Positions 21,013-30,653 of a stretch of DNA of 64,000 nucleotides are shown here, piece by piece; the stretch's first letter is position 1, and each line of letters opens with the position of its first letter. A program made the position numbers and the translations under genes. The notes under the pieces are model-generated. The model saw only the letters and a list, made by a program, of their open reading frames with translations, did not search any database and was not told where the DNA came from. The stretch is from Colwellia sp. 20A7. Its GTDB lineage: Bacteria; Pseudomonadota; Gammaproteobacteria; Enterobacterales; Alteromonadaceae. Location of the stretch: the NCBI RefSeq assembly GCF_009832865.1, contig NZ_CP047130.1:620001-684000 (forward strand), given 5' to 3'.

Positions 21013-22431
21013 ATGGCAGAAAGAAAGCCAGGTAAATTTGCTAAAGAAAGGCAATTTATCAAAGATAAGCAAATTGATGCATTAAAAACGCCACCTCATT
21101 CATTAGAAGCAGAGCAATCCGTGTTAGGTGGTTTGTTACTTGATAATGAAACATGGGATCGTGTTTCAGAAAAAACAGTGGCAGATGACTTCTATAGTCG
21201 CTCACATCGCCTTATTTTTGAAACCATTGGTGCCCTTATCGAATTAGGTGAGCCGGTTGATTTAATCACGCTGTCTGAAGCCTTAGAAAACGATCAAAAA
21301 CTTGATGCTGCTGGTGGCTTTGTTTATCTCGCTGAGATGATGAAAAACACACCCAGTGCGGCTAACATCGCAGCGTATGCTGATATTGTTCGTGAACGTG
21401 CTGTTACACGAGAAATGATCAGTGTTGCTAATGAATTAGCAGAAGCCGGTTATGATACACAAGGTCGCTCTAGTGCCGACTTGCTCGATTTTGCTGAAAC
21501 GAAAGTATTCGCGATAGCTGAAAAACGCGCTAACAAATCTGAAGGGCCAGAAAGCCTGCATTCAGTGCTAGAAAAAACCGTCGATAGAATTGAAAAGCTT
21601 TGTTCAACTGATACCGGTGGTGTTACTGGTGTACCTAGTGGCTTTGCCGATCTAGATAAGATGACCGCAGGTTTACAAAAATCTGATTTAATTATTGTTG
21701 CCGCGCGTCCTTCAATGGGTAAAACCACGTTCGCGATGAACTTGGCCGAACACGCTGCAATGACACAAGAGTATCCGGCATTAATATTTAGTTTAGAGAT
21801 GCCTGCGGATCAAATTATGATGAGAATGCTAGCCTCTTTAGGACGCATTGATCAAACTAAAATTAGAACCGGGCAGCTAGACGATGAAGATTGGGCTCGC
21901 TTGTCTTCTACTATGGGCTTGCTAATTGAAAACGGTAAAATGTTTATTGATGATGCTGCTGGCTTAACACCAACCGAAGTGCGTTCTAGGGCTAGACGTA
22001 TTCACCGTGATCATGGCGGTATTTCTATGATTATGATTGATTACTTGCAACTGATGCGTGCACCACAGTTTTCTGATAACAGAACGTTAGAAATAGCTGA
22101 AATATCACGCTCATTAAAAGCATTGGCAAAAGAGTTACAAGTACCAGTGGTTGCGCTGTCTCAGCTAAACCGTGGTTTGGAGCAACGAAGTGATAAACGC
22201 CCAATTAACTCAGATTTACGTGAATCAGGTTCAATAGAGCAAGATGCCGATTTAATCATGTTTATTTATCGTGATGAGGTTTATCACGATGACAGTGAAT
22301 TTAAAGGCATGGCTGAAATTATTATTGGTAAGCAACGTAATGGACCTATTGGTCGTGTTCCACTGACCTTCCAAGGTAAATATTCTCGCTTTGATAATTA
22401 TGCTGGACCACATGTGCTTGAAGAAGATTAA
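21013..22431 (+). CDS. dnaB: Replicative DNA helicase DnaB
   Basis: Hexameric 5'-3' helicase of the replication fork. The 472-residue protein has the N-terminal DnaB domain (PPHSLEAEQSVLGGLLLD, about 27-130), a linker helix, and a RecA-like C-terminal domain with Walker A ARPSMGKTT (231-239), IIDYLQLM-type Walker B (MIMIDYLQLMRA), the LSQLNRGLEQR segment and the arginine finger region SDLRESGSIEQDAD. No intein is present. It is convergent with yjbQ. Confidence 0.97.
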   Translation: MAERKPGKFAKERQFIKDKQIDALKTPPHSLEAEQSVLGGLLLDNETWDRVSEKTVADDFYSRSHRLIFETIGALIELGEPVDLITLSEALENDQKLDAAGGFVYLAEMMKNTPSAANIAAYADIVRERAVTREMISVANELAEAGYDTQGRSSADLLDFAETKVFAIAEKRANKSEGPESLHSVLEKTVDRIEKLCSTDTGGVTGVPSGFADLDKMTAGLQKSDLIIVAARPSMGKTTFAMNLAEHAAMTQEYPALIFSLEMPADQIMMRMLASLGRIDQTKIRTGQLDDEDWARLSSTMGLLIENGKMFIDDAAGLTPTEVRSRARRIHRDHGGISMIMIDYLQLMRAPQFSDNRTLEIAEISRSLKALAKELQVPVVALSQLNRGLEQRSDKRPINSDLRESGSIEQDADLIMFIYRDEVYHDDSEFKGMAEIIIGKQRNGPIGRVPLTFQGKYSRFDNYAGPHVLEED

Positions 22432-22531
22432 ACAAGTTAACATTTATTAAATCTTTGTTTTTGGATTTAACCGTACAGTTTAACGTTGAGTATTTATGTT
22501 TGAAGTGATAATTACTATCAGTTTACCTTAA

Positions 22532-22951
22532 TTATTCACCATTGATGGTAGCGATCACTGTACGGCTACCACCATAATCTCTATGTTCGCCTAGATATAT
22601 GCCTTGCCAAATACCTAGGTTGAGCTGGCCATTAGTAATAGGAAGGGTGATACTTGAGCCCAGTAAGCTTGCTTTTATATGGGCTGGCATATCGTCATCA
22701 CCTTCATAGGTGTGTTGATAATAAGGGGCTCTTTCAGGAACAAAAGTATTAAAGTGTTTTTCCATATCGGCGCGAACTGTTGGGTCGGCATTTTCGTTAA
22801 TTGTTAGTGACGCGGAAGAATGTTGAATGAATAAGTGTAGTATGCCGTGTTGCACTTTTTCTAAGCCAGTAAGTTGTGCTTGAACTTCATCGGTAATCAA
22901 ATGAAATCCACGACTTTTTTGGGTTAGCTTAATCTCCGTTTGTATCCACAT
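22532..22951 (-). CDS. yjbQ: YjbQ family (UPF0047) protein
   Basis: A 139-residue protein of the YjbQ/UPF0047 family, which has weak thiamine-phosphate synthase activity in E. coli; its natural role is unclear. Diagnostic segments are [29 protein letters not shown] and [21 protein letters not shown]; the family's conserved His residues are present. The frame is open back to 23020, but the ATG at 22949-22951 has an AAGGAAA ribosome site. The upstream extension is encoded by the 162-bp repeat, so the shorter start is right. Confidence 0.92.
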   Translation of the reverse strand: MWIQTEIKLTQKSRGFHLITDEVQAQLTGLEKVQHGILHLFIQHSSASLTINENADPTVRADMEKHFNTFVPERAPYYQHTYEGDDDMPAHIKASLLGSSITLPITNGQLNLGIWQGIYLGEHRDYGGSRTVIATINGE

Positions 22952-22970
22952 ATTAATATTTTCCTTTATA

Positions 22971-23132
22971 ATACCAATCTCACTAACTATGTGATCATTC
23001 CTACTGGCTAAAATCACCAACTAGATCGTTATTTATTTAATAATTAGAACAACTAGTTATTGAAATAAACGCCTTGTATTTGGCCATTTTTTCTACGTAT
23101 AAAATTGTTCACTTAATTAATGAAACTGGTAT
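22971..23132 (+). mobile_element. 162-bp MITE-like repeat, copy B
   Basis: Second copy, same orientation as copy A and about 95% identical by eye. It fills almost the whole gap between metR and yjbQ, ending 2 bases before the metR stop codon and starting 19 bases upstream of the yjbQ ATG. It therefore forms the 3' end of the metR transcript and probably the promoter or leader of yjbQ. Confidence 0.85.
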
Positions 23133-23134
23133 AA

Positions 23135-24100
23135 CTATTCTGTTATCTCTGCTTTATTTAAACGTTCAAAAGCTGAAATAGTTTGTGGTATCAATTGCTC
23201 AATGATTTCAATATGCGGGCTTTGAGCTTGATAACGGGCGTAGAGGGTTTTATATATACCCGCCTCACCAATGCGTTTAGTTTGTACCATTGATTGCTTA
23301 CTTAAACTATTTACTAACCATTTAGGCAACACCGCTATTCCCATATTAGCAGCAACCATTTGTAATATCATATGACTATTAGCGACTTGTTTGATCGCTT
23401 TTGGTTTGTATTTATTACTAGCTTCTTGATTGGGGTTTTTATTTAAAAAAAGCTTAAAGAGATCAAGTTCTTCTATTTTCACTGGATAGGTGAGTAAAGT
23501 GTATTGGCTAAAGTCAGCGGCTGATAAAAAAGGTTGGGTTGTGGTTTCGCTTTCTTTTGCTAGTACAGCAACTACTTCATAGGTTCCAAGTGCTTGATAA
23601 ACATAGTTATCGTTTTCAATTTTTTCATCAATAAATAGAATGTCGACATCATCATCAGCAGGTTTATTATTAATCGGTTTAGGAAAAGCTTGTTCTAATG
23701 AAGTTTTGCCAAAAAAGTTTTGTTCCATAAAGTTAAGTTTTAATTCTGGGTACTGTTGTGAAAATTGCTCGGTAATAGGTAATAACCACTGAAAGCAAGC
23801 GTGACAGGCAATAGCTAAATTGAGATGAGTTGTTGTGTTTTTTTCAGCTTTTAACTCATTTAATGCCGCACTGATTTTTGGCAAAATATTACCGGCTAAT
23901 GTTAGTAATACTTGTCCCTTATCGGTGAATTGCACTGGCGAAGTATTACGAATAAATAATTGGGTGTTTAAGCGTTGCTCTAAGTCCTTTAACTGATGAG
24001 AAAGCGCTGATTGGCTCACAAAAAGGGCATCAGCAGCTTTTCTTATATTTCCAGTGTTTGACAATGTGACAAGTGTTTTTAGGTGCTTTATCTCAAACAT
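23135..24100 (-). CDS. metR: LysR-type activator of methionine biosynthesis MetR
   Basis: A 321-residue LysR-type regulator that senses homocysteine and activates met genes. It follows E. coli MetR closely: N-terminal helix-turn-helix (about 4-62, IKHLKTLVTLSNTGNIRKAADALFVSQSALSHQLKDLEQRL), then LNLAIACHACFQWLLPITEQF, and in the effector domain MILQMVAANMGIAVLPKWLV. Strong MetJ boxes sit 77-100 bases upstream, as expected because MetJ represses metR in enterics. No metE or metJ is in the window. Confidence 0.9.
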   Translation of the reverse strand: MFEIKHLKTLVTLSNTGNIRKAADALFVSQSALSHQLKDLEQRLNTQLFIRNTSPVQFTDKGQVLLTLAGNILPKISAALNELKAEKNTTTHLNLAIACHACFQWLLPITEQFSQQYPELKLNFMEQNFFGKTSLEQAFPKPINNKPADDDVDILFIDEKIENDNYVYQALGTYEVVAVLAKESETTTQPFLSAADFSQYTLLTYPVKIEELDLFKLFLNKNPNQEASNKYKPKAIKQVANSHMILQMVAANMGIAVLPKWLVNSLSKQSMVQTKRIGEAGIYKTLYARYQAQSPHIEIIEQLIPQTISAFERLNKAEITE

Positions 24101-24176
24101 TATGAAAGTCCTTCATGTCCATAGCGAATTCTTTGCTTGTTCAGTAATTATGTATTATTTGAAATTATAACCATTT

Positions 24177-24200
24177 AAACGTCTAGACGTCTAGGTGTTT
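24177..24200 (-). promoter_or_regulatory. MetJ operator of metR (three met boxes)
   Basis: Adjacent 8-mers AAACGTCT, AGACGTCT and AGGTGTTT match the met-box consensus AGACGTCT at 7, 8 and 5 of 8 positions. MetJ binds tandem met boxes cooperatively with S-adenosylmethionine. The site lies upstream of metR. The rest of the 394-base gap holds the terminator of the B12 operon and nothing else I can recognise. Confidence 0.82.
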
Positions 24201-24415
24201 TGTTGCTTATTTATAAATAATAAATGTAATTGAAGCAAGTCATGTAAAGTTACCATTTAGATTTTTGCTTATTGGCGCTAAACGGAAGGTTGGGGGAGCT
24301 AAGTTAGTATTAGATAATATAGTACTAGCTGCTAAACGATTAAGAACAAAGTGTATTTACTCATTTAGTCACAATGACACAGCAATTAAATTTTGAAAAT
24401 AAGCAATACAGTAAT

Positions 24416-24447
24416 GAAAACCTCGAGCTTGTATGATCGAGGTTTTC
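24416..24447 (-). terminator. Terminator of the B12 uptake operon
   Basis: Perfect 11-bp inverted repeat GAAAACCTCGA (24416-24426) and TCGAGGTTTTC (24437-24447) with a 10-base loop, 48 bases after the last gene of the operon on the minus strand. The stem ends in TTTT on the minus strand. Confidence 0.6.
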
Positions 24448-24494
24448 TGTAAGCTTAAATAAGTTTTTGGCTTATTAATAAACTGATTTTCAGT

Positions 24495-25985
24495 TTATTC
24501 TTCAAGAAAGCGAATAGTACTTGGGTTTAAGTTTGTCGCTAAACGTTCGTTTACTATTTCATTTGTTTCACTGTTGATAATATCAACACCTGGTGCACTT
24601 GGTGTTGGCATACTCAACCATAAGAAATTGGCACTATCCAAACCAAGAAAATTAATTCCTTCTGTACCTGTGTTCGCTACGTTACTCTCTGTAATCTCAC
24701 CTGTTGTAGGGTTAAATTGGTAAAGTGATGATATTTCATGGAAGCTTGGTACAAATACTGATTCGCTAGTATAAAAGTAACCTTTTTCTGAGGATACAAT
24801 AACGGCACTTTTAATAAAGCCGCTCACGTTATCTGTAATATCACCAGCATTAAGTACTTGGCGAACACTGTAATCACTTGGCGTTATTTCTTCAATACGA
24901 CTTAATGCTAAGTCAGTGTTGCTATAATCACTACGCGTACTGATATATACTTTATCATTGCCCGTAGTGATACTATTTTCAAGTGGGTTTAACCCTTCTA
25001 AAGGAATACCTTTAACAGTATCTTCACTGTTAGCGTTAGTTTCTATTTCTTCATCGGTATTGGTATCGAATACGGCTACATAGCTGGTGTTGGGTGCATA
25101 AGCATCCGATAAACGTTGCATAACAATGTAAAGCTTACCGTCATTAATAACTGCAGCGGCAGGACTTGGTGTGCCATTGGTGTTATTTTCAGGTACGTAA
25201 CTCGTTAAATCTAATTCGCCTGTTTTAAAATCATCAATATTGTCGGCTTGTGGGTTAACAATCCACACTTTACTTGAGCCGTAACGTAGTAAATATGCTT
25301 TTGCTTCATCTAGCGACACTAAAGCATAAGGATTACGACTAATTGAGTCTTGGCTATCTTGTGTTGAGAATGACCATAATGCCGTGTCTCTTTCATTGAC
25401 TTCTGCGCCGTTATATTTGGTAATAGTATCGATAAAAAATCGACCTATATGGAAAACGTCAGTCTTGTATGTGGCTAAAGTATAATCAGAGGCATCTTTA
25501 ATATAATAACCGCTATTTACTTCTTGAGTTGCTCCGTTCATATAGACAACTTCGGAGTTACTGTAATCAGGCGCAATCGTTTGAACTACTGCTAATGATG
25601 GTGTGTCTTTGATATCACCAATAATGATGGAAACACTCAATTCATCTGTTAATTGTCCGCTATCAGTGGCAATCACTGTGAGTGTATATGGCCCTGTTTC
25701 ACCGCTGTCAAAATCTGGCGCAGTGTTAAACGTTAATTGCCCGTTTTGATCAATAGTAAAAAGTGCATTATCTTGGCCTGAAATGCTAAACGTTATGTCA
25801 TCGTTGTCAGCATCCGTCGCTGAGTATTGACCGACAATTAGTGAGTTTTCAGCGACGACAGGTGCGCTATCACCAGTAAGTACAGGAGCACTGTTATCAT
25901 CATTGCTTGAATTACAACCACTAAGTATGCTGGCAGAAATTAATAAGCTTAAAGATAGTGTTTTTTTTGTATATATTATAGACAT
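24495..25985 (-). CDS. Cadherin/beta-propeller lipoprotein of the B12 operon (BtuG-like candidate)
   Basis: A 496-residue lipoprotein: signal peptide with lipobox LSGC (Cys at about 23), an Asp/Asn-rich linker, one cadherin-like domain (about 35-125, DADNDDITFSISG..DFDSGETGPYTLTVIATDSGQ), then about 360 residues of repeated beta-strand units with WIVNPQ, YVAVFDTNTDEEI, LYQFNPTTGEI and FLWLSMPTPS, which look like a YncE/DUF5074-type propeller. Its ATG directly follows the btuB stop codon (TAAATG), so translation is probably coupled. It is the last gene of a riboswitch-controlled B12 operon. In Bacteroides, BtuG is a propeller lipoprotein that captures B12 on BtuB. A similar role is inferred here; homology to BtuG has not been tested. 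Confidence 0.75.
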   Translation of the reverse strand: MSIIYTKKTLSLSLLISASILSGCNSSNDDNSAPVLTGDSAPVVAENSLIVGQYSATDADNDDITFSISGQDNALFTIDQNGQLTFNTAPDFDSGETGPYTLTVIATDSGQLTDELSVSIIIGDIKDTPSLAVVQTIAPDYSNSEVVYMNGATQEVNSGYYIKDASDYTLATYKTDVFHIGRFFIDTITKYNGAEVNERDTALWSFSTQDSQDSISRNPYALVSLDEAKAYLLRYGSSKVWIVNPQADNIDDFKTGELDLTSYVPENNTNGTPSPAAAVINDGKLYIVMQRLSDAYAPNTSYVAVFDTNTDEEIETNANSEDTVKGIPLEGLNPLENSITTGNDKVYISTRSDYSNTDLALSRIEEITPSDYSVRQVLNAGDITDNVSGFIKSAVIVSSEKGYFYTSESVFVPSFHEISSLYQFNPTTGEITESNVANTGTEGINFLGLDSANFLWLSMPTPSAPGVDIINSETNEIVNERLATNLNPSTIRFLEE

Positions 25986-28019
25986 TTAAAGATCCTCGAT
26001 TGAAAATTTGAGTTGAATACTTCTACCTTGAGCTGGTCTATTGGCCAAGTCTTGATAGTTTTCGTTAAATACATTATTAAAAGATAGACTGGTGTTATAT
26101 TGTTGCGTTTGCCAGTTAAGTGAAAGATTCGTTAAACTGCGATCAGCGGGATTGCCATTACCAACATTGCTATTTACTGATTCGAATTGATTGCTACGAT
26201 TAAAATAAAGGTCTTTATCAAGATCAGTATTTATTTTGATTTGCCAATCGGGTTTTATTTTATAGCGTAATGAAACGCTATATTGTTGATGATAAATACC
26301 CGGCAGCTTTTTATTATCAAAAGCAGTAAACGGCGAAGCAGTTTCGCTATCAATCAGGCTCATTTGCATCGATAAAGATAAATTATCTAACAATGAAAGA
26401 TTTGCCTGAAACTCAAAGCCATTTAATAAAGCACCACCAACATTGGTATAAGACCCAACACCACTTGAGTTAAATATCGCTACAATAGAGTTCTCTAAAT
26501 CTTGACGATAAAGTGAAGCGGTTAGATTTACTTTGTTTAGTTGGTATTGCAGGCCTAGCGTGATGGTACTTGCTTCTTCGGGTAGTAAGTTGCTGTTACC
26601 TTTAAAAGAGCCTCTATCGCCAAATAGCTCAAACAAGGTGGGTGTTCTAATACCGTTACTGAAGTTTAAAGACGTATTTATCTTGTCTCTTCCGTAGGTA
26701 ATGCCAAGCTCTTGGGTAGAGTAGTGTGTGTTTTTAGTTAATTTTTGGCTATTAATTGTGTTTAATGCGCTATTTTCATTTTTTTCTTGTAGTCGATTAC
26801 CTAATATATAGCTGCTGACAGGATAGTCATCACTTTTCCATTCAATACGTGCACCAAAATTTAGCTGTGTTTGTTCTGCTTTTATATCACAACTACTAAT
26901 GCCATTACATTGTACTGTTTCACCATTTTGGGTGCTGAATGAACTGAAATCCTGCCAGCTAAGATCAACAAAGGGAGTGAAACTCAGTGTTGACCAGTTA
27001 ATATTAGGTTTGATACTTATTTGTTGTTTCGTACTATTATAGTCACTGGTGTTTGTTCTATCTTCATTCGGACTCTCTAAATAAAGCTCATCTTTGTTTT
27101 CACCAGAATAATTAATTTCAATACCTTCAAAATTTACACCACTCAAGGCATTAATATCGGCCAACCAATAGTGTTGAATACTGTACCTTATTTGGTCACT
27201 ATCTAAGGTTGAGCGATTTTCAGGTGAGTTATTCTGATAGTTAGCTAGCGCTTTTTCTTGTTTATTGTATTGCAAATTAAACCGTAACTGATGCTGATTT
27301 AGTTGTACATTGTCATTAACAAATAATGTTAATTTTTTAAAATCATTATTTCTTAGCGGTTCATCAATTGAGTCAGAAGGGTTATTAAAACTTTGAGGAA
27401 CTAAATAGCTATAATCGTTATCGCTGACTAAGTAATTTCCCCCGAATGCGAAACTGTGTTTTTTAAATGCATTATTACTTAAAATATTGATTTCTTTATA
27501 ACCAAATGAACCAATCGATAAAGCAATTTTCTTTTTGTTTTCACTTGGGTTATAAGTGTTTACTCTAATGACACCGCCAATTGGTGTTGAACCTGTTCCT
27601 AGTGCTTGGCTTTTACTAATCTCAATACTCTCAATTTGATCCGTCGGTATTTGGTTAAGATCAAAGCCACCAAATTGACTATCGTTGACGAGTTGCCCAT
27701 CGATATACATTTGTACTTGTTTACCACTTGAACCCCGGATAGAAATAGAGACAGGGTTACCTAAACCGCTAATTTGTCTTATTTGTATACCATTGATATT
27801 CTTAAGAGCATCGGATAATGTTTGAGCAGAATTAATTAAATCTTCACGATGTAATACTTGATAATTGACACTATTGAATTCATGAGAATTGACGATTTCA
27901 ATGGTTTCTATATCCGTTTCTACACTATCTATATTTGATTGTGCTCCATAACTTATTTTGGTAAAAAACAAGCAACAGCAGTAAAAACTAAGTGAAGGTA
28001 TTGAGAGTAATTTATTCAT
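25986..28019 (-). CDS. btuB: TonB-dependent vitamin B12 receptor BtuB
   Basis: Outer-membrane receptor of 677 residues. After the signal peptide (cut near YGA) comes a TonB-box-like ETIEIV, a plug domain (about 45-155, LSDALKNINGIQIRQISGLGNPVSISIRGSSGKQVQMYIDG) and a 22-strand barrel. TonB dependence is family knowledge. The B12 specificity comes from the operon: cobalamin riboswitch, btuF two bases upstream, btuCD and btuR. The C-terminus ends IQLKFSIEDL, without the usual terminal aromatic residue. Confidence 0.9.
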   Translation of the reverse strand: MNKLLSIPSLSFYCCCLFFTKISYGAQSNIDSVETDIETIEIVNSHEFNSVNYQVLHREDLINSAQTLSDALKNINGIQIRQISGLGNPVSISIRGSSGKQVQMYIDGQLVNDSQFGGFDLNQIPTDQIESIEISKSQALGTGSTPIGGVIRVNTYNPSENKKKIALSIGSFGYKEINILSNNAFKKHSFAFGGNYLVSDNDYSYLVPQSFNNPSDSIDEPLRNNDFKKLTLFVNDNVQLNQHQLRFNLQYNKQEKALANYQNNSPENRSTLDSDQIRYSIQHYWLADINALSGVNFEGIEINYSGENKDELYLESPNEDRTNTSDYNSTKQQISIKPNINWSTLSFTPFVDLSWQDFSSFSTQNGETVQCNGISSCDIKAEQTQLNFGARIEWKSDDYPVSSYILGNRLQEKNENSALNTINSQKLTKNTHYSTQELGITYGRDKINTSLNFSNGIRTPTLFELFGDRGSFKGNSNLLPEEASTITLGLQYQLNKVNLTASLYRQDLENSIVAIFNSSGVGSYTNVGGALLNGFEFQANLSLLDNLSLSMQMSLIDSETASPFTAFDNKKLPGIYHQQYSVSLRYKIKPDWQIKINTDLDKDLYFNRSNQFESVNSNVGNGNPADRSLTNLSLNWQTQQYNTSLSFNNVFNENYQDLANRPAQGRSIQLKFSIEDL

Positions 28020-28021
28020 AA

Positions 28022-28915
28022 TTATTCGAACGCTTTATCTGAAATGTTGGCTTGGTAGAAGGCTCTGCTTTTATCTATATCGGCACAGAGTTTGGATAAG
28101 GCAGTTAAGCTTCTCATCGTCATACGATGCATTGAATCAGCATTTGGTTGAATTATTTGTTCGTTTTTAACGGCAGGTATAATTGGCCAGTCTTGCCAGT
28201 TAAAACCGACTTTAGCACTTTGATTTGCAGATAAAGGCTGAATAATTAATTGAATAGGTGCTTGCAATACTTTTTCTATATTTACTTGAGGGTAGGCTAT
28301 ATCAACTTGCTCAAATGGATTATTGGCTTGGCAAATATTCAAGAACTGTTGTGGCCAACTACCTTTCGCTATCGTGGTTAATGGCTTAGACCATAATTCG
28401 TAAAAAACCGTGATAGGCGGTTTATTTTGGTATTGAGCTTTTATCATGTTGAGTTGGTTAAGTAGTTTCTCGGCTTGAGCATTAGCTTTTTGTTCATGTC
28501 CTGTTAATTGACCAAACTCACGCATTTCTTTCGCAATATCTTCGAAATTATTCGGTTGAGAATAGATAATTTTAAAGCCGAGTTGCTCTAATCGAGTAAT
28601 GTCATCACTTGGATTGCCACTTTTCCAAGCGATAATATAATCAGGCTGTAATGTGATGAACTTTTCAATTTGCAGGCGCAAGTAATTACCCACAATAGGG
28701 ATTTCTTTTGCTTGCTCTGGGTAATCGGCAAACGTTGTTGTACCGATAATTTGTTCACCCGCACCTATATCATAAAGCATTTCTACAATATGAGGAGAAA
28801 GCGCAATAATACTCGGTTTATGTGTCGTTGCTGATGCAAGTGTATTTTCAGCAAGACTCGCAAAGCTAAGGCTAATTAAAGCTAATAGTATTATTTTTTT
28901 TACTATATTTTTCAT
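28022..28915 (-). CDS. btuF: Periplasmic cobalamin-binding protein BtuF
   Basis: Substrate-binding protein of the BtuCD importer, 297 residues, with a signal peptide (KIILLALISLSFASLAEN). It has the type III binding-protein fold, seen in PSIIALSPHIVEMLYDIGAGEQIIGTTTFADYPEQAKEIPIVGNYLRLQIEKFITLQPDYIIAW. These segments are close to BtuF proteins. It lies between btuR (34 bases) and btuB (2 bases). Confidence 0.92.
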   Translation of the reverse strand: MKNIVKKIILLALISLSFASLAENTLASATTHKPSIIALSPHIVEMLYDIGAGEQIIGTTTFADYPEQAKEIPIVGNYLRLQIEKFITLQPDYIIAWKSGNPSDDITRLEQLGFKIIYSQPNNFEDIAKEMREFGQLTGHEQKANAQAEKLLNQLNMIKAQYQNKPPITVFYELWSKPLTTIAKGSWPQQFLNICQANNPFEQVDIAYPQVNIEKVLQAPIQLIIQPLSANQSAKVGFNWQDWPIIPAVKNEQIIQPNADSMHRMTMRSLTALSKLCADIDKSRAFYQANISDKAFE

Positions 28916-28949
28916 CTATTACATTTACCTTTTTACTGAGAGTTAATCG

Positions 28950-29597
28950 TTACCAATCAATACCTTTTTGTGCTTTTATACCATTATCAAATGCATGTTT
29001 AATTGATTGCACTTCGCTCACTGTATCGGCTAAATCAATGATAGCGCGATGACAGCCTCTGCCAGTGATAATGGCATGCTGGTTTACGGGACGATTTTTT
29101 AATGCTTCAAGGACTTCATCTAACTCAATATATTTATAAGCAACCATGTAGGTTAATTCATCCATTAAAACAACATCGATACTCTCATCTTGTAATAACT
29201 TTTTATTTTTTAACCAAACTTGTTGTGCTGCGGCAATGTCTTGCGTTTTATCTTGTGTGTTCCAGGTAAAGCCAGTTCCCATGACCTCAAAACCAACGCC
29301 TGCATTTTCTAATAATGAACGTTCTCCACAAGCCCATGTACCTTTTATGTACTGAATAACTGCTGCTTTCAATCCATGTCCTACAGCACGAGCAACAGTA
29401 CCAAAACCAGATGTTGATTTACCTTTGCCATTGCCAGTAATAACAATGATCAAACCTCGTTCTTCTTGAGCACTATCTATACGTTGATCAACTTTTTCCT
29501 TCACAGCTTGCATACGTTTTTTATGCTGTGCATTTTTTTGATCTAGGTTCTTTTCTGAATCGTTTGCTGAGTTATTATCTGTCATTTTATCTATCAC
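28950..29597 (-). CDS. btuR: Cob(I)alamin adenosyltransferase (BtuR/CobO)
   Basis: Transfers the adenosyl group of ATP to cob(I)alamin or corrinoid, making the coenzyme form after uptake. The 215-residue protein carries the P-loop GNGKGKS (55-61) and follows E. coli BtuR along its length: KEKVDQRIDSAQEERGLIIVITG, VIQYIKGTW..GERSLLE, GTGFTWNTQDK, VLMDELTYMVAYKY, ITGRGCHRAIIDLADTVSE. An extra acidic N-terminal tail is present; Met5 could be the start. Third gene of the operon, 45 bases after btuC. Confidence 0.95.
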   Translation of the reverse strand: MIDKMTDNNSANDSEKNLDQKNAQHKKRMQAVKEKVDQRIDSAQEERGLIIVITGNGKGKSTSGFGTVARAVGHGLKAAVIQYIKGTWACGERSLLENAGVGFEVMGTGFTWNTQDKTQDIAAAQQVWLKNKKLLQDESIDVVLMDELTYMVAYKYIELDEVLEALKNRPVNQHAIITGRGCHRAIIDLADTVSEVQSIKHAFDNGIKAQKGIDW

Positions 29598-29642
29598 TTT
29601 GCGTTTGTTTTATCGTTAAAATAAGCACTTAAGTAATTACTA

Positions 29643-30653
29643 TTAATTAATGTTTCTTGTTTTAACCATAATAAATAAGAAAAATATACTGCCTAAAGCA
29701 GAGGTTATTATACCAATGGGAATTTCAGCGTTCGCTAATGCGGATCGGGCAATAATATCTACCCAAATTAAGAAAATCCCGCCAATTAAGGCACTACCAA
29801 TGATAAGTTTTAATGTAGTGACTCCAAATACTTGACGCACAATATGTGGGATCATCAAACCAACAAATCCTATGCCGCCACAATAAGCGACAATGGTAGC
29901 TGTTAATGCGGCACAAAGAGCGAGCATGAGTAATCTTAGTTTATCTACATTAATACCTAAGCTTGCTGCACTTTCATCACCAAGTAAGAGCGCATCAATT
30001 TGACGATGTAAGGCGGTAATTATGACAATAGTGATGAGCAATACGGTGGCAATAACATAAAAATTAGCCATTTCAACACGCGCTAAACTACCCATAAGCC
30101 AAAAAATAACGCGATTAGTAGCATAGGGCTCACCAAAGAAAAGAATAAATTGCGTCACGGCAGCAAGCATGAATGAAACAGCGATACCGGTAAGTAATAA
30201 TTGTTCCATTCGCTGTAATACTTTGGCAATAATAAGCACAATAATTATCGCTAATAAAGCACCCAAAAAGGCAGCAAGGGGAAGAGCAATAGCGAGTTGT
30301 TGGTCTAAACCAATGCTACTTAACGAAATATTAGCAATGGTTACGCCTAAGCCCGCGCCAGATACTATGCCAAATAAATAAGGATCTGCTAACGGGTTAC
30401 GGGTCGTATTTTGTAAAATTGCACCAGCAATGGCTAATCCCATACCTGCCACTAAGCCCACCAATACTCTAGGTACTCTAACTTGCCAAATCACCATTTG
30501 GCTTATCTTGTCAGGACAGTTGCCGGCGATGCATTGAAAAATTTGGGTAGGACTTATATCAGCTGGGCCATAACTTAAACCTGCAATAGCAGAGAGTAGC
30601 GTTAAAATAATTAAGGTGATAACAATGAAATATGATCTACTCATGTGCATCAC
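29643..30653 (-). CDS. btuC: Cobalamin ABC transporter permease BtuC
   Basis: Inner-membrane permease of the FecCD/BtuC family, 336 residues with about ten transmembrane helices. Typical motifs are WQVRVPRVLVGLVAGMGLAIAGAILQNTTRNPLADPYLFGI, the coupling-helix region LGDESAASLGI, and GFVGLMIPHIVRQVFG. The listed start is GTG at 30651-30653, overlapping the end of btuD by 17 bases; ATGs at 30650 and 30644 are alternatives. Substrate assignment rests on the B12 operon context. Confidence 0.92.
   Translation of the reverse strand: MMHMSRSYFIVITLIILTLLSAIAGLSYGPADISPTQIFQCIAGNCPDKISQMVIWQVRVPRVLVGLVAGMGLAIAGAILQNTTRNPLADPYLFGIVSGAGLGVTIANISLSSIGLDQQLAIALPLAAFLGALLAIIIVLIIAKVLQRMEQLLLTGIAVSFMLAAVTQFILFFGEPYATNRVIFWLMGSLARVEMANFYVIATVLLITIVIITALHRQIDALLLGDESAASLGINVDKLRLLMLALCAALTATIVAYCGGIGFVGLMIPHIVRQVFGVTTLKLIIGSALIGGIFLIWVDIIARSALANAEIPIGIITSALGSIFFLFIMVKTRNIN

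Noticed and set aside
22952..23020. N-terminal extension of yjbQ
   Set aside because: It is encoded by the 162-bp repeat, and the ATG at 22951 has a proper ribosome site and family-like start.
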